Shown here: one piece after another, positions 1 to 6,626 of the stretch | How the letters are laid out: every line of letters starts with the position of its first letter | Numbering within the stretch: position 1 is the first letter of the stretch | From: Burkholderiales bacterium | GTDB lineage: Bacteria; Pseudomonadota; Gammaproteobacteria; Burkholderiales; Usitatibacteraceae | Length of the DNA stretch: 18,943 bases | Assembly: GCA_017880705.1 (NCBI GenBank) | Contig: JADGRS010000012.1 | Location: forward strand, 1 to 18,943 | Direction: 5' to 3' | The notes under the pieces: model-generated | What the model saw: the letters and a program-made list of their open reading frames with translations, nothing else | The model's database searches: none | What the model was told of the DNA's origin: nothing | Made by a program: the position numbers and the translations under genes

Positions 1-329
1 AAGAGCGTGTCGCTGATCTGCTTCACGCCGCCGTAGATCGACCGCACGATGGGAATGTGCGACAGCGCAGAATCGCCGAGCCTCAGGACCTTGCGGCCGA
101 AGAAGTTCGCGGCGAGGGCGCCGGTCGCGAGCACGATCGCGACGGTGAGGATGATGCCGAGACCCGGCAAGTGGAAGCCGAAGAGCTTGTCGCTGCGGTA
201 ATTCTCCGGCACCAGCAGGAGCGACTGGTCCATCACGTCGACGAGCAGCTTCAGCACCCACAGCGTGATGCCGAGCGGAATCCAGACGATGAGCCCGGCG
301 ACGAAATATCGCCTCAACGTGCTCATCAT
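1..329 (-). CDS. DUF502 family inner-membrane protein (3' end outside window)
   Basis: Reading leftward from 329, the frame is open to the window edge, so about 109 N-terminal residues are visible and the C-terminus is missing. Two adjacent Met codons (329 and 326) could start it; the sequence then reads MSTLRRYFVAGLIVWIPLG. A first membrane segment covers about residues 8-32 and a second about 52-76, separated by a loop with VPENYRSD. The stretch HIPIVRSIYGGVKQISDTL is typical of DUF502, a family of two-span membrane proteins of unknown biochemical role. The first Met follows the fmdB stop codon directly, so the two are almost certainly co-transcribed and translationally coupled. In betaproteobacteria this fmdB-DUF502 pair usually precedes aspS, which would lie beyond the left edge (inference). 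Family assignment is good; the function is unknown. Confidence 0.85.
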   Translation of the reverse strand, partial: MMSTLRRYFVAGLIVWIPLGITLWVLKLLVDVMDQSLLLVPENYRSDKLFGFHLPGLGIILTVAIVLATGALAANFFGRKVLRLGDSALSHIPIVRSIYGGVKQISDTL

Positions 330-680
330 CTATTCGGCGGGCTTCGAAGGAGCCGGTGTGGCGGCGGGCGCTGCCGCTTTCGCGGTGTCGGACTTCGTTT
401 CGCTTTTCGCGTCGCTCTTCGCATCGCTCTTTGCTTCGGTCGCGGGCTTGTCCGCACTCGCCGACGTGGCGCTCGTCTTCGCCGCGGGCTTCGCGCCGCT
501 GTTCTTGAAATCGGTCGCATACCAGCCGCTTCCCTTCAGCTGGAAGCCCGCCGCGGTGACCATCTTCGAAAAAGTCGGCTTGCCGCACTTCGTGCACACC
601 GTGAGAGGCGCGTCGCTCACCTTCAGCAGGAATTCCTGCTGGTGGCCGCAGCTCTCGCAGCGATACTCGTAGATGGGCAT
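330..680 (-). CDS. FmdB-family putative regulatory zinc-ribbon protein
   Basis: This 116-residue protein starts MPIYEYRCESCGHQQEF, the hallmark of the FmdB/CxxC_CXXC_SSSS family. Cysteines at residues 8, 11, 29 and 32 form a zinc ribbon, and the typical GFQLKGSGWYATDFK segment follows (about 45-59). Residues 64-116 are a low-complexity tail rich in Lys, Ala, Ser, Asp and Pro, encoded in part by a 12-bp tandem repeat. The start at 680 is chosen because GGAGAG lies just upstream and the family begins MPxYEY. The open frame runs much further upstream, but that part is antisense-like noise over the neighbouring MFS gene. A TAAAAT -10-like box lies about 30 nt upstream. The family was named from Methylophilus fmdB, but its molecular role is unclear; 'regulatory' is by analogy only. 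The downstream DUF502 gene is immediately adjacent. Confidence 0.9.
   Translation of the reverse strand: MPIYEYRCESCGHQQEFLLKVSDAPLTVCTKCGKPTFSKMVTAAGFQLKGSGWYATDFKNSGAKPAAKTSATSASADKPATEAKSDAKSDAKSETKSDTAKAAAPAATPAPSKPAE
394..441. repeat. Imperfect 12-bp tandem repeat (4 units) in the FmdB tail
   Basis: Four consecutive 12-bp units, each close to TTCGCGTCGCTC on the plus strand, start at 394, 406, 418 and 430. On the coding (minus) strand each unit gives four residues, producing the KSDAKSDAKSETKSD-like stretch. The unit length is a multiple of three, so copy-number change would lengthen or shorten the tail without a frameshift. Confidence 0.75.
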
Positions 681-709
681 GGGTTCTCTCCGAAATCCGG
701 CAAAATCAC

Positions 710-715
710 ATTTTA
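710..715 (-). promoter_or_regulatory. Candidate -10 box for fmdB-DUF502
   Basis: TAAAAT reads on the minus strand at 715-710 in an A/T-rich patch between the MFS stop (770) and the fmdB start (680). Transcription would start near 703, leaving a leader of about 23 nt that contains the GGAGAG ribosome site. No convincing -35 hexamer was found 16-18 nt upstream, so this is only a candidate. Confidence 0.35.
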
Positions 716-769
716 ACACAAGCACTTGGCGCATCCTGCGGTGCACCATGCGCCGTCGAAAAGAAAGCC

Positions 770-1942
770 TCAGGCACGCATCACGCGGCGCCGGTTGGAG
801 AACCATCCGCCGGCGGCGAGCGCGGCCGACATGCTCCAGAACACGGGCAACATTCCGAGCGCAGCGCCGAGGCCCCCGAACATGAGCGGCAGCGCGGTGC
901 TGCTCGCGTTGAGCACGACCGTGCGCACGCCGACCGCCTCCGCCGCCCGCCCCGCGGGTGCTGTCGCGTAGACGAGCGCCATGATCGAGGGTTGCGTCGC
1001 GCCGAGCCCGAGGCCGAGGAGAAACGCGATCGACGCGAGAAGCGGCACGGTGCTCACCATCGGAAAGAGCGCATAGCCGACGCATGCGATCGAGAAGGTG
1101 GCGGTGATCATCGGCCATTCGCGCATGTGGCGCGAGATCATGGGAAGCGCCAGGCGCACGACGAAGGTCGCGGCGGCGAAGCTCGCGAGGATCAATCCGA
1201 TCGTCGTGGCATTGAGGCCGATGGAATGCCCGTAGATCGGCGTCACGAACGTGAAGAGATCCCACGCGCTCGCGAGCAGGCCCGAGACGAAGAACACGCG
1301 GCGCAGCTCCGCATTGCGCAGGAGATCCCAGGCGCTGCGCATCTCGGTGTGGCGCTGTGCGTGCGGCGTGTGCGCGAGGCTCGCGCGCCGCGCAACGAGG
1401 AGCGCGAGCGCGCACGTCGCGAAAAGCGCGAGCAGCGAGAATGTCGCGCGATTTCCCAGCGCATCGATGCAGACGCCGGCGAACGTCGGGCCGACGAAGT
1501 TCGAGATCGCGAAACCGAGGGCCAGCCAGCCGAAGTTGTCGCGCCGGCGCTCCTCGCTGCTCATCTCTCCCACCATGTGCTGCGCGCAGATGTGGAAGAG
1601 CGCGAAGCCCGACCCGATGCCCACCGCCGCGAAGTGCAGCGCCACGATTCCCGGGAAGATCCCCGGCAGGATCACCGCGGCGATGAGCAGGCACACCCCG
1701 CCGATGATCGGAACCCGGACGCCGATGCGATCCACGAGACGCCCCGCCGGCACGCCCAGCAGCATCGGCAACGCCGCGATCAGCGACATCAGCACGCCCA
1801 CGGTCAGCGGCGAAGCTCCGGAAGCCAGCGCGGCCAGCGAGATGTTGAGGCGGGTGCCGTTGTAGGCGGTGTGCGCGAGGACGACCGTGACGACGATGAG
1901 CGCTAACGGCATCGCATTCCAGAAAAGGATCGGCCGCCTCAC
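770..1942 (-). CDS. Major facilitator superfamily transporter
   Basis: This 390-residue protein has about twelve hydrophobic segments spread along its length, as expected for an inner-membrane MFS carrier. The loop after the second segment reads GRLVDRIGVRVP, matching MFS motif A (GxxxDRxGRR). The substrate cannot be told from sequence; it may be a drug or metabolite exporter. The start is uncertain: GTG at 1942 gives MRRPILFWNAM and lies about 9 nt after a predicted transcription start, while ATG at 1912 (MPLALIVV) would also keep the first membrane segment nearly whole. Neither has a strong Shine-Dalgarno; a GGA lies before the ATG. It precedes fmdB in the same direction with an 89-nt gap, and fmdB has its own possible -10 box, so they need not be one operon. 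Confidence 0.85.
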   Translation of the reverse strand: MRRPILFWNAMPLALIVVTVVLAHTAYNGTRLNISLAALASGASPLTVGVLMSLIAALPMLLGVPAGRLVDRIGVRVPIIGGVCLLIAAVILPGIFPGIVALHFAAVGIGSGFALFHICAQHMVGEMSSEERRRDNFGWLALGFAISNFVGPTFAGVCIDALGNRATFSLLALFATCALALLVARRASLAHTPHAQRHTEMRSAWDLLRNAELRRVFFVSGLLASAWDLFTFVTPIYGHSIGLNATTIGLILASFAAATFVVRLALPMISRHMREWPMITATFSIACVGYALFPMVSTVPLLASIAFLLGLGLGATQPSIMALVYATAPAGRAAEAVGVRTVVLNASSTALPLMFGGLGAALGMLPVFWSMSAALAAGGWFSNRRRVMRA

Positions 1943-1957
1943 GGCGGCCAGACAATC

Positions 1958-1963
1958 ATTTTA
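1958..1963 (-). promoter_or_regulatory. Candidate -10 box for the MFS gene at 770-1942
   Basis: TAAAAT on the minus strand at 1963-1958. Transcription would start near 1951, only about 9 nt before the GTG start and 39 nt before the alternative ATG at 1912. No clear -35 box is visible. Confidence 0.3.
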
Positions 1964-2009
1964 CCGCAACCCGGATTCGACTTGACCTGAGTCGGCCATT
2001 TGTAGCCAA

Positions 2010-2156
2010 TCAGGTCGTCTGGTAGCCGCGCCGATTGATGAAGGTGAGCGGGAGCGGGTTCCCGTTGAAGTCGTAGGTGCGGGTCTCGGTCCCCAGGTAG
2101 TAGTTGGAGTCGGTCCAGGCCCTACGACGCGACGGTCCCGCAAATGACGTTGCTGG
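2010..2156 (-). pseudogene. Possible decayed 3' end of an unrecognised gene
   Basis: The interval 1943-2172 between the MFS gene and the exported repeat protein holds no intact gene. On the minus strand a 48-codon stretch bounded by TGA (2159-2157) and TGA (2012-2010) lacks a start codon. It still reads like real protein: its second half is WTDSNYYLGTETRTYDF, then NGNPLPLTFINRRGYQTT. The mix of Tyr, Asn, Thr and Asp is unlike the Arg/Ala-rich translations of non-coding frames in this G+C-rich DNA. A neighbouring frame reads LTSNVICGTVAS before a TAG, which would fit a frameshifted upstream part. I do not recognise the family. It could instead be chance; the lack of a start and the adjacent stops argue against a working gene. 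Confidence 0.35.
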
Positions 2157-2172
2157 TCAATATGCCAAGCAC

Positions 2173-3147
2173 TCAGCAACTCAACCGTGAGTTGTCGCGC
2201 GGCCAGCCCAACGTCTTGAGACTTGTCTCTAGGAATGCCAGGTTCGGTGATTCGAGCGCGCACGGCGGGACGTACTCCCCATTGGGATCGTTGGCCTGCG
2301 CGGTCTTCAGCAGCGCGGCGATCGTCTTCGGGTCCTTGCCGTCGCGCTTCGCTGCGGCCCACTTTCCATAGAGCGCGAGGGAGAGGGTTCCGCGAGCATG
2401 CGGGTAATCCATGATCGCCAGCGCCTCACGCGCATGCCGCTCGCCCGCATCGAAATCCAGGAACGTGAGGATCTCGTCCTGTGCGTAGTCTCCGCGCAAG
2501 TACGCATTGCCAGGCGTCAAACGCACGAGCTCACCGTATGAGACGTCGGCCTTCGCACGGTCTCTCGTGTGGACATAGAATTTCCATAGCGAGACCTGCG
2601 CCGGGTAAAGCAGCTTCCGATTAGTCGTACCGGACGCCACGAGCTTCTCGCGATATTCCCGCGCTCCTTCGGCATTGCCCCTCTTCTCCAGAAGGGCCGC
2701 GTAGTTGAGCAGGAACCAGGGATCGTTGGGCACAAGCCGCTTCGCCGTGAACAGGGCCCTGTCCGCCTCGGCAAAGTTGTCCAGCTTCAGGTAGACGTAG
2801 CCCTGGAGAACGTAGGTTGGACCGTAGTCGAAGTTGGTGTTCCTCGCGCCCTGCAGCAGGCGCTCCGCCGCCTGGAGCGATTCCGGGCTCTCCTTGCCCC
2901 TGATCATGATGACGCGAGCCTTCTGCACCATCGCGTGCCCGAAGAACTTCTGCTTTTCGAGGGCCGCGGCGATGTCCTTCTCCGCCTCGGCCAGCTGGCT
3001 CGCGTCGCCTTCATATTGATCGATGAGCTGCTCCGCGCGCGACGCGAGATCCTCGGCGGACGGCTCGTCCGCGGCGGCGACACCAGGAACGCCGAGGGTG
3101 ACAAGAATCGCGCCGGCAGCTGCAATGGATAGAAGACGAGGAATCAT
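2173..3147 (-). CDS. Exported tetratricopeptide-like repeat protein of unknown function
   Basis: This 324-residue protein starts with a classic Sec signal peptide: MIPRLLSIAAAGAILVTLG, then a VPGVAAADE cleavage region near residue 24-26. The mature part is helical. Residues about 90-180 contain TPR-like helix pairs, for example YGPTYVLQGYVYLKLDNFAEADRA followed by a segment with PNDPWFLLNYAALLEKRGNAEGA. A third Ala-rich pair with DFDAGERHAREALAI lies near residue 240. It should act in the periplasm, or be lipid-free and secreted. The start at 3147 is chosen over an in-frame Met 28 codons upstream because the signal peptide begins there and CAGGAG lies 7 nt before it. It sits in an accessory-looking patch with no partner gene. 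No enzyme motif was found, so a protein-binding scaffold role is only inferred. Confidence 0.75.
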   Translation of the reverse strand: MIPRLLSIAAAGAILVTLGVPGVAAADEPSAEDLASRAEQLIDQYEGDASQLAEAEKDIAAALEKQKFFGHAMVQKARVIMIRGKESPESLQAAERLLQGARNTNFDYGPTYVLQGYVYLKLDNFAEADRALFTAKRLVPNDPWFLLNYAALLEKRGNAEGAREYREKLVASGTTNRKLLYPAQVSLWKFYVHTRDRAKADVSYGELVRLTPGNAYLRGDYAQDEILTFLDFDAGERHAREALAIMDYPHARGTLSLALYGKWAAAKRDGKDPKTIAALLKTAQANDPNGEYVPPCALESPNLAFLETSLKTLGWPRDNSRLSC

Positions 3148-3243
3148 GGGAGAACTCCTGCTTGAGGGGACGTGAGAATTCCCAATCCGATAGTGGCCCT
3201 GTGGCTGTGGATAGATGTAGGACAACCGCACTTCGCGGCGTAG

Positions 3244-3268
3244 GCGCGCGGCAGCGCGCTAGCGCTAG
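3244..3268. repeat. GC-rich palindromes downstream of vapC
   Basis: GCGCGC at 3244-3249 and again at 3254-3259 can form a 6-bp stem with a GGCA loop. It runs directly into two overlapping perfect 10-bp palindromes, GCGCTAGCGC (3256-3265) and CTAGCGCTAG (3259-3268). They lie in the 151-bp gap between vapC and the exported repeat protein. No T-tract follows on either strand, so this is not a canonical intrinsic terminator. It may be a transcription-end structure, a protein-binding site or a junction scar. The rest of the gap holds nothing recognisable. Confidence 0.5.
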
Positions 3269-3298
3269 TGGGTCAGCTTGGAGTGAGTATTGATGCTT

Positions 3299-3709
3299 CT
3301 ACCGAGCCGGCTTCCAAAGCCGTAGGGACGTGTGCGCGGCAACGCCGGCAAAATCGTTGTCGGTCGTAAGCAGCGTCAGGTCGTGCCGAATGCAGAGTTG
3401 CGCGAGAATCGCGTCGATGGTGCCGACTTGAACCCCGGCTCGGCGACATCGGTTGCGCAGCTCCGCCGCGTCGACGTGGTCCTGGCGCTCCGGTGAGAGC
3501 AGCGGCAGCGCCCCAAAACGATCGATGATCTGGTCCCGGTCGCGAGGGCCAGAGAAGCCTTGAAGCAGTTCCTGTAGGACAAGGCCCGTCGTGACCACCG
3601 AATCCCCACCTTCGAGAGCGGCTCTCAAGGCAGCGACTTCCGGCGACGACCTCGACGAATCGCGACGAAAGGCCAGCGACCACACGCTGGTATCGACCAG
3701 CAATGTCAC
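3299..3709 (-). CDS. vapC: VapC-type PIN-domain ribonuclease toxin
   Basis: This 136-residue protein is a single PIN domain. Acidic residues expected to bind the catalytic metal are present: Asp6 (LLVDTSVW), Glu47 (LVLQELLQG), Asp99 (GTIDAILAQ) and Asp117 with Asp119 (LLTTDNDFAG). VapC toxins are Mg2+-dependent endoribonucleases that cut tRNA or rRNA and halt translation; the target here is unknown. The start is GTG at 3709-3707, overlapping the antitoxin stop in the four bases GTGA, a typical translational-coupling arrangement. The longer open frame starting at 3751 would add 14 residues that precede the conserved beta strand and overlap the antitoxin gene, so it is rejected. All catalytic positions are intact, so the toxin is probably active and depends on the neighbouring antitoxin. 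Confidence 0.9.
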   Translation of the reverse strand: MTLLVDTSVWSLAFRRDSSRSSPEVAALRAALEGGDSVVTTGLVLQELLQGFSGPRDRDQIIDRFGALPLLSPERQDHVDAAELRNRCRRAGVQVGTIDAILAQLCIRHDLTLLTTDNDFAGVAAHTSLRLWKPAR

Positions 3710-3906
3710 TTGCGCGATCGCCCCTTCTTGTAGTCGAAGGAGCTGTCCCACTCGAGCTTTCCCATGAGCTCCACCAGCGACTTCTGCCTGCGACGCGCGA
3801 TGAACTCCTCCAGCGCCCGCGTCACCGCCGCCTTCTTGGTCTTCTCGCCGCTCAATTCAAGGGCGCGCTCGATGAGCTTTGGATCCAGGGATAGATTCGT
3901 AGCCAT
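3706..3906 (-). CDS. vapB: VapB-type antitoxin
   Basis: This 66-residue protein begins MATNLSLDPKLIERALELSG and continues with KTKKAAVTRALEEFIARR, the layout of the VapB/DUF2191 antitoxins. An N-terminal strand and two helices form a ribbon-helix-helix DNA-binding dimer. The C-terminal part (LVELMGKLEWDSSFDYKKGR) is the segment expected to insert into the VapC active site. It should neutralise VapC by direct binding and repress its own operon. The start at 3906 is chosen because AGGAGA lies 7-12 nt upstream and family members begin here; the open frame extends further upstream without resemblance to anything. The stop overlaps the toxin start by four bases. The ribosome site lies in the loop of a perfect inverted repeat, listed separately. 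Confidence 0.88.
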   Translation of the reverse strand: MATNLSLDPKLIERALELSGEKTKKAAVTRALEEFIARRRQKSLVELMGKLEWDSSFDYKKGRSRK

Positions 3907-3924
3907 GTGTGTCTCCTCACACAT
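3905..3924 (-). promoter_or_regulatory. Inverted repeat enclosing the vapB ribosome binding site and start codon
   Basis: On the minus strand ATGTGTG, then AGGAGA, then CACACAT form a perfect 7-bp inverted repeat with a 6-nt loop. The loop is the Shine-Dalgarno and the last two bases of the right arm are the first two of the ATG start codon. In RNA this would be a hairpin that presents the SD in a loop but pairs part of the start codon. In DNA it is a two-fold symmetric site of the kind a ribbon-helix-helix antitoxin dimer binds. The symmetry is seen; the function is inferred. Confidence 0.55.
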
Positions 3925-3929
3925 CAGGC

Positions 3930-3958
3930 TACACAATCCAGGAGATCCAGTAAAGAGC
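3930..3958 (-). promoter_or_regulatory. Candidate sigma70 promoter for vapBC
   Basis: On the minus strand TTTACT, a 17-nt spacer and TAGCCT lie just upstream of the vapB inverted repeat. The -35 matches the TTGACA consensus in four of six positions and the -10 matches TATAAT in three of six. Transcription would begin close to the left arm of the inverted repeat, which would place that repeat in an operator-like position. Confidence 0.35.
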
Positions 3959-3976
3959 GGTACGATCCGCCTCAAC

Positions 3977-4852
3977 CTACGGTCGCTGGTTCTCCAGCGC
4001 CGCGATGCGCTCGGGAATGGGAGGATGGCTCGCGAAGAGCGACATGAAGCGGCTCTCACCTTCGGCGATGCCGAACGCCTGGAGCGCCTGGGGAAGGGCT
4101 CCCCCCTCGAGGCCGCCGAGGCGGCGCAGCGCCGAGACCATCGGGCGCGGCGAGCCGAGGAGCCCCGCCGACGCGGCGTCGGCGCGGAACTCGCGCTGGC
4201 GCGAGAACCACGCGACGATGAGCGAGGCGAGGATGCCGAAGAGGATCTCGCACACGAACACCGTGATGTAGAAGCCCATGCCGACGCCGCGCTCCGTGCG
4301 GAATACCGTCTTGTCGACGATGTACCCGACGACGCGCGCGAGGAAGATGACGAACGTGTTCACGACGCCCTGGATGAGCGCCAGGGTCACCATGTCGCCG
4401 TTGGCGACGTGGCCGATCTCGTGGCCGAGCACCGCCTCGACCTCGTCGCGCGTCATCGACTCGAGGAGTCCCGTCGACACGGCCACCAGCGACGAATCGC
4501 GGAACGCTCCCGTGGCGAAGGCGTTCGGGCCGCCCTCGTAGATCGCGACCTCGGGCATGCCGACGCCCGCCTTCTCCGCGAGGTGCTTGATCGCGCTCAC
4601 GAGCCATTGCTCGTCGGGCGTCGCCGGGGCATCGATCACGCGCGCCCCGGTCGACCACTTGGCCATCGTCTTGGACAGCAGCAGCGAGATGATCGAGCCC
4701 GTGAAGCCCACGATCATCGAGAACACGAGGAGCGAGCCCATGTTCAGCCCGTTCGCCGTGAGGAACCGGTTCACGCCCAGGATCGAGAGCGTGATGGACA
4801 GCACCACCATCACCGCGATGTTGGTGATGAGGAAGAGCGCGATTCTTTTCAT
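3977..4852 (-). CDS. htpX: HtpX membrane zinc metalloprotease (heat-shock protein)
   Basis: This 291-residue protein matches the usual HtpX length (about 290). It opens with two membrane segments (about 5-28 and 36-59). The active-site motif HEIGH lies at 144-148, with His144 and His148 as zinc ligands and Glu145 as catalyst. The downstream [14 protein letters not shown] supplies the third ligand, Glu221. Two further hydrophobic segments (about 155-178 and 192-215) surround the site. HtpX degrades misfolded inner-membrane proteins alongside FtsH and is usually induced by envelope stress. The start ATG at 4852 lies 9 nt after the ssb stop, so it probably shares the MFS-ssb transcript; the ribosome site (TAGG) is weak. 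All key residues are present. The end of the gene is followed by the vapBC promoter region. Confidence 0.96.
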   Translation of the reverse strand: MKRIALFLITNIAVMVVLSITLSILGVNRFLTANGLNMGSLLVFSMIVGFTGSIISLLLSKTMAKWSTGARVIDAPATPDEQWLVSAIKHLAEKAGVGMPEVAIYEGGPNAFATGAFRDSSLVAVSTGLLESMTRDEVEAVLGHEIGHVANGDMVTLALIQGVVNTFVIFLARVVGYIVDKTVFRTERGVGMGFYITVFVCEILFGILASLIVAWFSRQREFRADAASAGLLGSPRPMVSALRRLGGLEGGALPQALQAFGIAEGESRFMSLFASHPPIPERIAALENQRP

Positions 4853-4861
4853 GACGATCGC

Positions 4862-5362
4862 CTAGAAGGGAATGTCGTCTTCGAAGTCGTCGAACTTTCC
4901 GCCCGCGGCCTTGGCGGGCTTCGCCGCGCCCTTCGCGGAAGCGACCTCACGACCAGCCGAGCCCTCACGAACAGCCGCGCCTTCGCGCTCGGGCCCCGGC
5001 GCTTCACGGTCGGCGCCACCGCCCATGCCCTGGCGCGAGCCCAGCATCTGCATGCGGTCGGCGACGATCTCGGTGGTGTACTTGTCGACGCCTTCCTTGT
5101 CCTGCCACTTGCGCGTCTGCAGCCGCCCCTCGACGTAGACCTGGCTGCCCTTCTTCAGGTACTCGCCGGCGATCTCCGCGAGCTTGCCGAAGAACGCGAC
5201 CCGGTGCCATTCGGTCTTCTCCTGCTTCTCGCCCTGCTTGTCCTTCCAGACGTCGGTGGTTGCCACCGAAATGTTGGTGATCGCGCCGCCGTCGGGCATG
5301 TAGCGCGTCTCGGGATCGCGCCCGAGGTTGCCGATGAGGATGACCTTGTTGACCGATGCCAT
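4862..5362 (-). CDS. ssb: Single-stranded DNA-binding protein SSB
   Basis: This 166-residue protein begins [20 protein letters not shown], the start of the bacterial SSB OB-fold, which covers about residues 1-110 ([24 protein letters not shown] within). A Gly/Ala/Glu-rich disordered linker follows (about 112-155), and the protein ends [10 protein letters not shown], the acidic tip that docks repair and replication proteins. It forms tetramers on ssDNA in replication, recombination and repair. The start at 5362 is set by the family N-terminus and by AGGAAAGG upstream, which overlaps the stop codon of the MFS gene. The open frame continues 34 codons further upstream but that part is not SSB. 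Its position next to uvrA and an MFS gene is the usual betaproteobacterial order. Confidence 0.97.
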   Translation of the reverse strand: MASVNKVILIGNLGRDPETRYMPDGGAITNISVATTDVWKDKQGEKQEKTEWHRVAFFGKLAEIAGEYLKKGSQVYVEGRLQTRKWQDKEGVDKYTTEIVADRMQMLGSRQGMGGGADREAPGPEREGAAVREGSAGREVASAKGAAKPAKAAGGKFDDFEDDIPF

Positions 5363-5376
5363 TGTGTTTCCCTTTC

Positions 5377-6552
5377 CTAAGTGCGCGAAGCCGGCGATGC
5401 GGCCGGCATGAAATCGCCCATGTTCCACGCGACGGCAAGCCATGCAGCCGTCACCGCGAGGCACGTCACGAACACGGCGGTGAAGCCCGCGTGCTGCGCG
5501 ATCGCGCCCCCGGCGGCGGCGCCGAAAAATGTCCCGAGGAACTGTACGCTCGAATAGACCCCCGTGGCTGCGCCCCTCGCCTCCCGCGGGGCGGCGCGCG
5601 ATACGAGGGCCGGCAGCTTGGCTTCAAGAACGTTGAAGCCGGCAAAGAAGATGACCAGCGCCGTGACGATGCCCGCTGCGCTCTCGATCCGGAGAGCGAG
5701 CACGCCGATGGCCACGGCGACGGTCGCCACAGCCACGAGGAAGACCGGCCGCTCGTGAGTCGCCGCGGGTCCGATCAGCGCGGGCAGCATGAGGACGAAT
5801 CCGCCGCCGACCGCTCCGAGGTAGACCAGCCAGTGATCGCTCGCGGGAAGGCCCGCGCGCACCAGCGAAACCGGCACGACGATGAAGATCGCCATCAGCA
5901 CCGCATGGAGCGCGAAGATGCCGAGGTTCAGGCGCACGAGCTCCGGCTCGCGCAGCGACCTCCACAACACCGCCGCGGGGGCGGCGCGCTTCTCCGCGGG
6001 GCCGTCGGGGACGATCCATCGCACCACGGCGATCGCCGCGATCGCCAGCACGCCGGTCGCGGCGAAGATGCCCTGGACGCCGATCGCCTTCTCGAGAAAG
6101 GGCCCGGCGACGAAGGAGATCGCGAACACCACGCCGATGGTCGAGCCGATGATCGCCATCGACTTGGTGCGCTGCGTCTCGCGCGTGAGGTCGGCGGCGA
6201 GGGCGATCGTGACGCCGGAGATCGCGCCCATGCCCTGGACGACGCGCCCGAGGATCACCGTCGCCGGGCTCTCGCCCAGCGCGGCGATGAAGCTCCCCGC
6301 GACGAAGATCGCGAGCCCGATGTAGAGCATGCGCTTGCGGCCGTAGCGATCAGAGAGCCACCCGAACGGGATCTGCAGGAGGCCTTGCGTGAGCCCGTAG
6401 GCGCCCATGGCGATGCCGGCGAGCTGCAGGCTCCATCCCGGGCGCCCCTGGGTCCAGAGCGCGAACACGGGAAGGATGATGAACATCCCGAAGAGGCGCA
6501 GCCCGAAGATCGCCGCGAGCGAAAGGCTCGCTCGCAGCTCGCTCGAGCTCAT
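5377..6552 (-). CDS. Major facilitator superfamily transporter (uvrA-ssb neighbour)
   Basis: This 391-residue protein has about twelve membrane segments. MFS motif A is clear after the second span ([14 protein letters not shown]), and the [16 protein letters not shown] region in span 4 resembles the family's motif B. It belongs to the MFS group regularly found between uvrA and ssb in betaproteobacteria; the substrate is not known. An in-frame ATG at 6606 would add 18 residues ([18 protein letters not shown]). I prefer ATG 6552 because a TAATAT -10 box lies only 2 nt upstream of 6606, so that codon would not be in the transcript, and because MFS proteins start close to their first span. The Shine-Dalgarno is poor for either. 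The stop lies 14 nt before ssb, implying one transcript with ssb and htpX. Confidence 0.85.
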   Translation of the reverse strand: MSSSELRASLSLAAIFGLRLFGMFIILPVFALWTQGRPGWSLQLAGIAMGAYGLTQGLLQIPFGWLSDRYGRKRMLYIGLAIFVAGSFIAALGESPATVILGRVVQGMGAISGVTIALAADLTRETQRTKSMAIIGSTIGVVFAISFVAGPFLEKAIGVQGIFAATGVLAIAAIAVVRWIVPDGPAEKRAAPAAVLWRSLREPELVRLNLGIFALHAVLMAIFIVVPVSLVRAGLPASDHWLVYLGAVGGGFVLMLPALIGPAATHERPVFLVAVATVAVAIGVLALRIESAAGIVTALVIFFAGFNVLEAKLPALVSRAAPREARGAATGVYSSVQFLGTFFGAAAGGAIAQHAGFTAVFVTCLAVTAAWLAVAWNMGDFMPAASPASRT

Positions 6553-6607
6553 GCGGGCTGTTGAATTCACCGAATCTGGGGGTTGGAGCAGGGGAAGTAG
6601 GCTCATG

Positions 6608-6614
6608 TATATTA
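6608..6614. promoter_or_regulatory. Overlapping divergent -10 boxes between the MFS gene and uvrA
   Basis: TATATT reads on the plus strand at 6608-6613 and TAATAT on the minus strand at 6614-6609, with an extended TGC before the latter. The two boxes occupy the same seven base pairs, so RNA polymerase could not use both at once. Plus-strand transcription would start near 6620, about 7 nt before the uvrA ATG; minus-strand transcription would start near 6602, inside the longer MFS reading frame. The -35 regions are weak (TTGGAG with a 19-nt spacer on the plus strand). Confidence 0.4.
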
Positions 6615-6626
6615 GCAGATTCCCCT

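Noticed and set aside
765..785. Terminator after the MFS gene (small GCC/GGC symmetry before TTTCTTTT on the minus strand)
   Set aside because: The stem is only 3 bp with a 3-nt loop, too weak to call.
330..1955. A 541-codon minus-strand frame ending in FmdB
   Set aside because: Only the last 116 codons are FmdB, with their own ribosome site; the upstream part is an out-of-frame reading of the MFS gene at 770-1942.
1943..2172. tRNA or small RNA gene in the largest gap
   Set aside because: No cloverleaf stems, CCA-end pattern or terminator were seen; the only coherent signal is the protein-like remnant.
3206..3214. DnaA-box-like TGTGGATAG near the exported repeat protein
   Set aside because: It is a single copy with one mismatch, with no cluster of boxes or AT-rich unwinding region, so there is no support for an origin.
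3710..3751. Longer VapC starting at 3751
   Set aside because: The extra 14 residues lie inside the antitoxin gene and precede the conserved first beta strand; GTG 3709 with the GTGA overlap fits the family better.
3764..5380. Long plus-strand open frame (538 codons) opposite htpX and ssb, and similar long antisense frames opposite uvrA (6612-8057, 8115-9587) and the MFS genes
   Set aside because: They mirror real genes with known families, are extremely Arg/Asp/Glu/His/Ala-rich with no domain, and are the usual by-product of G/C-ending codons in the sense gene.
6561..6626. Upstream in-frame ATG for uvrA adding 22 residues
   Set aside because: The family begins METIxIRGAR at 6627, and the extension lies upstream of the predicted transcription start.
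6553..6626. LexA (SOS) operator in front of uvrA
   Set aside because: CTGTTGAATTCACC was checked, but no ACAG half-site follows at the right spacing.
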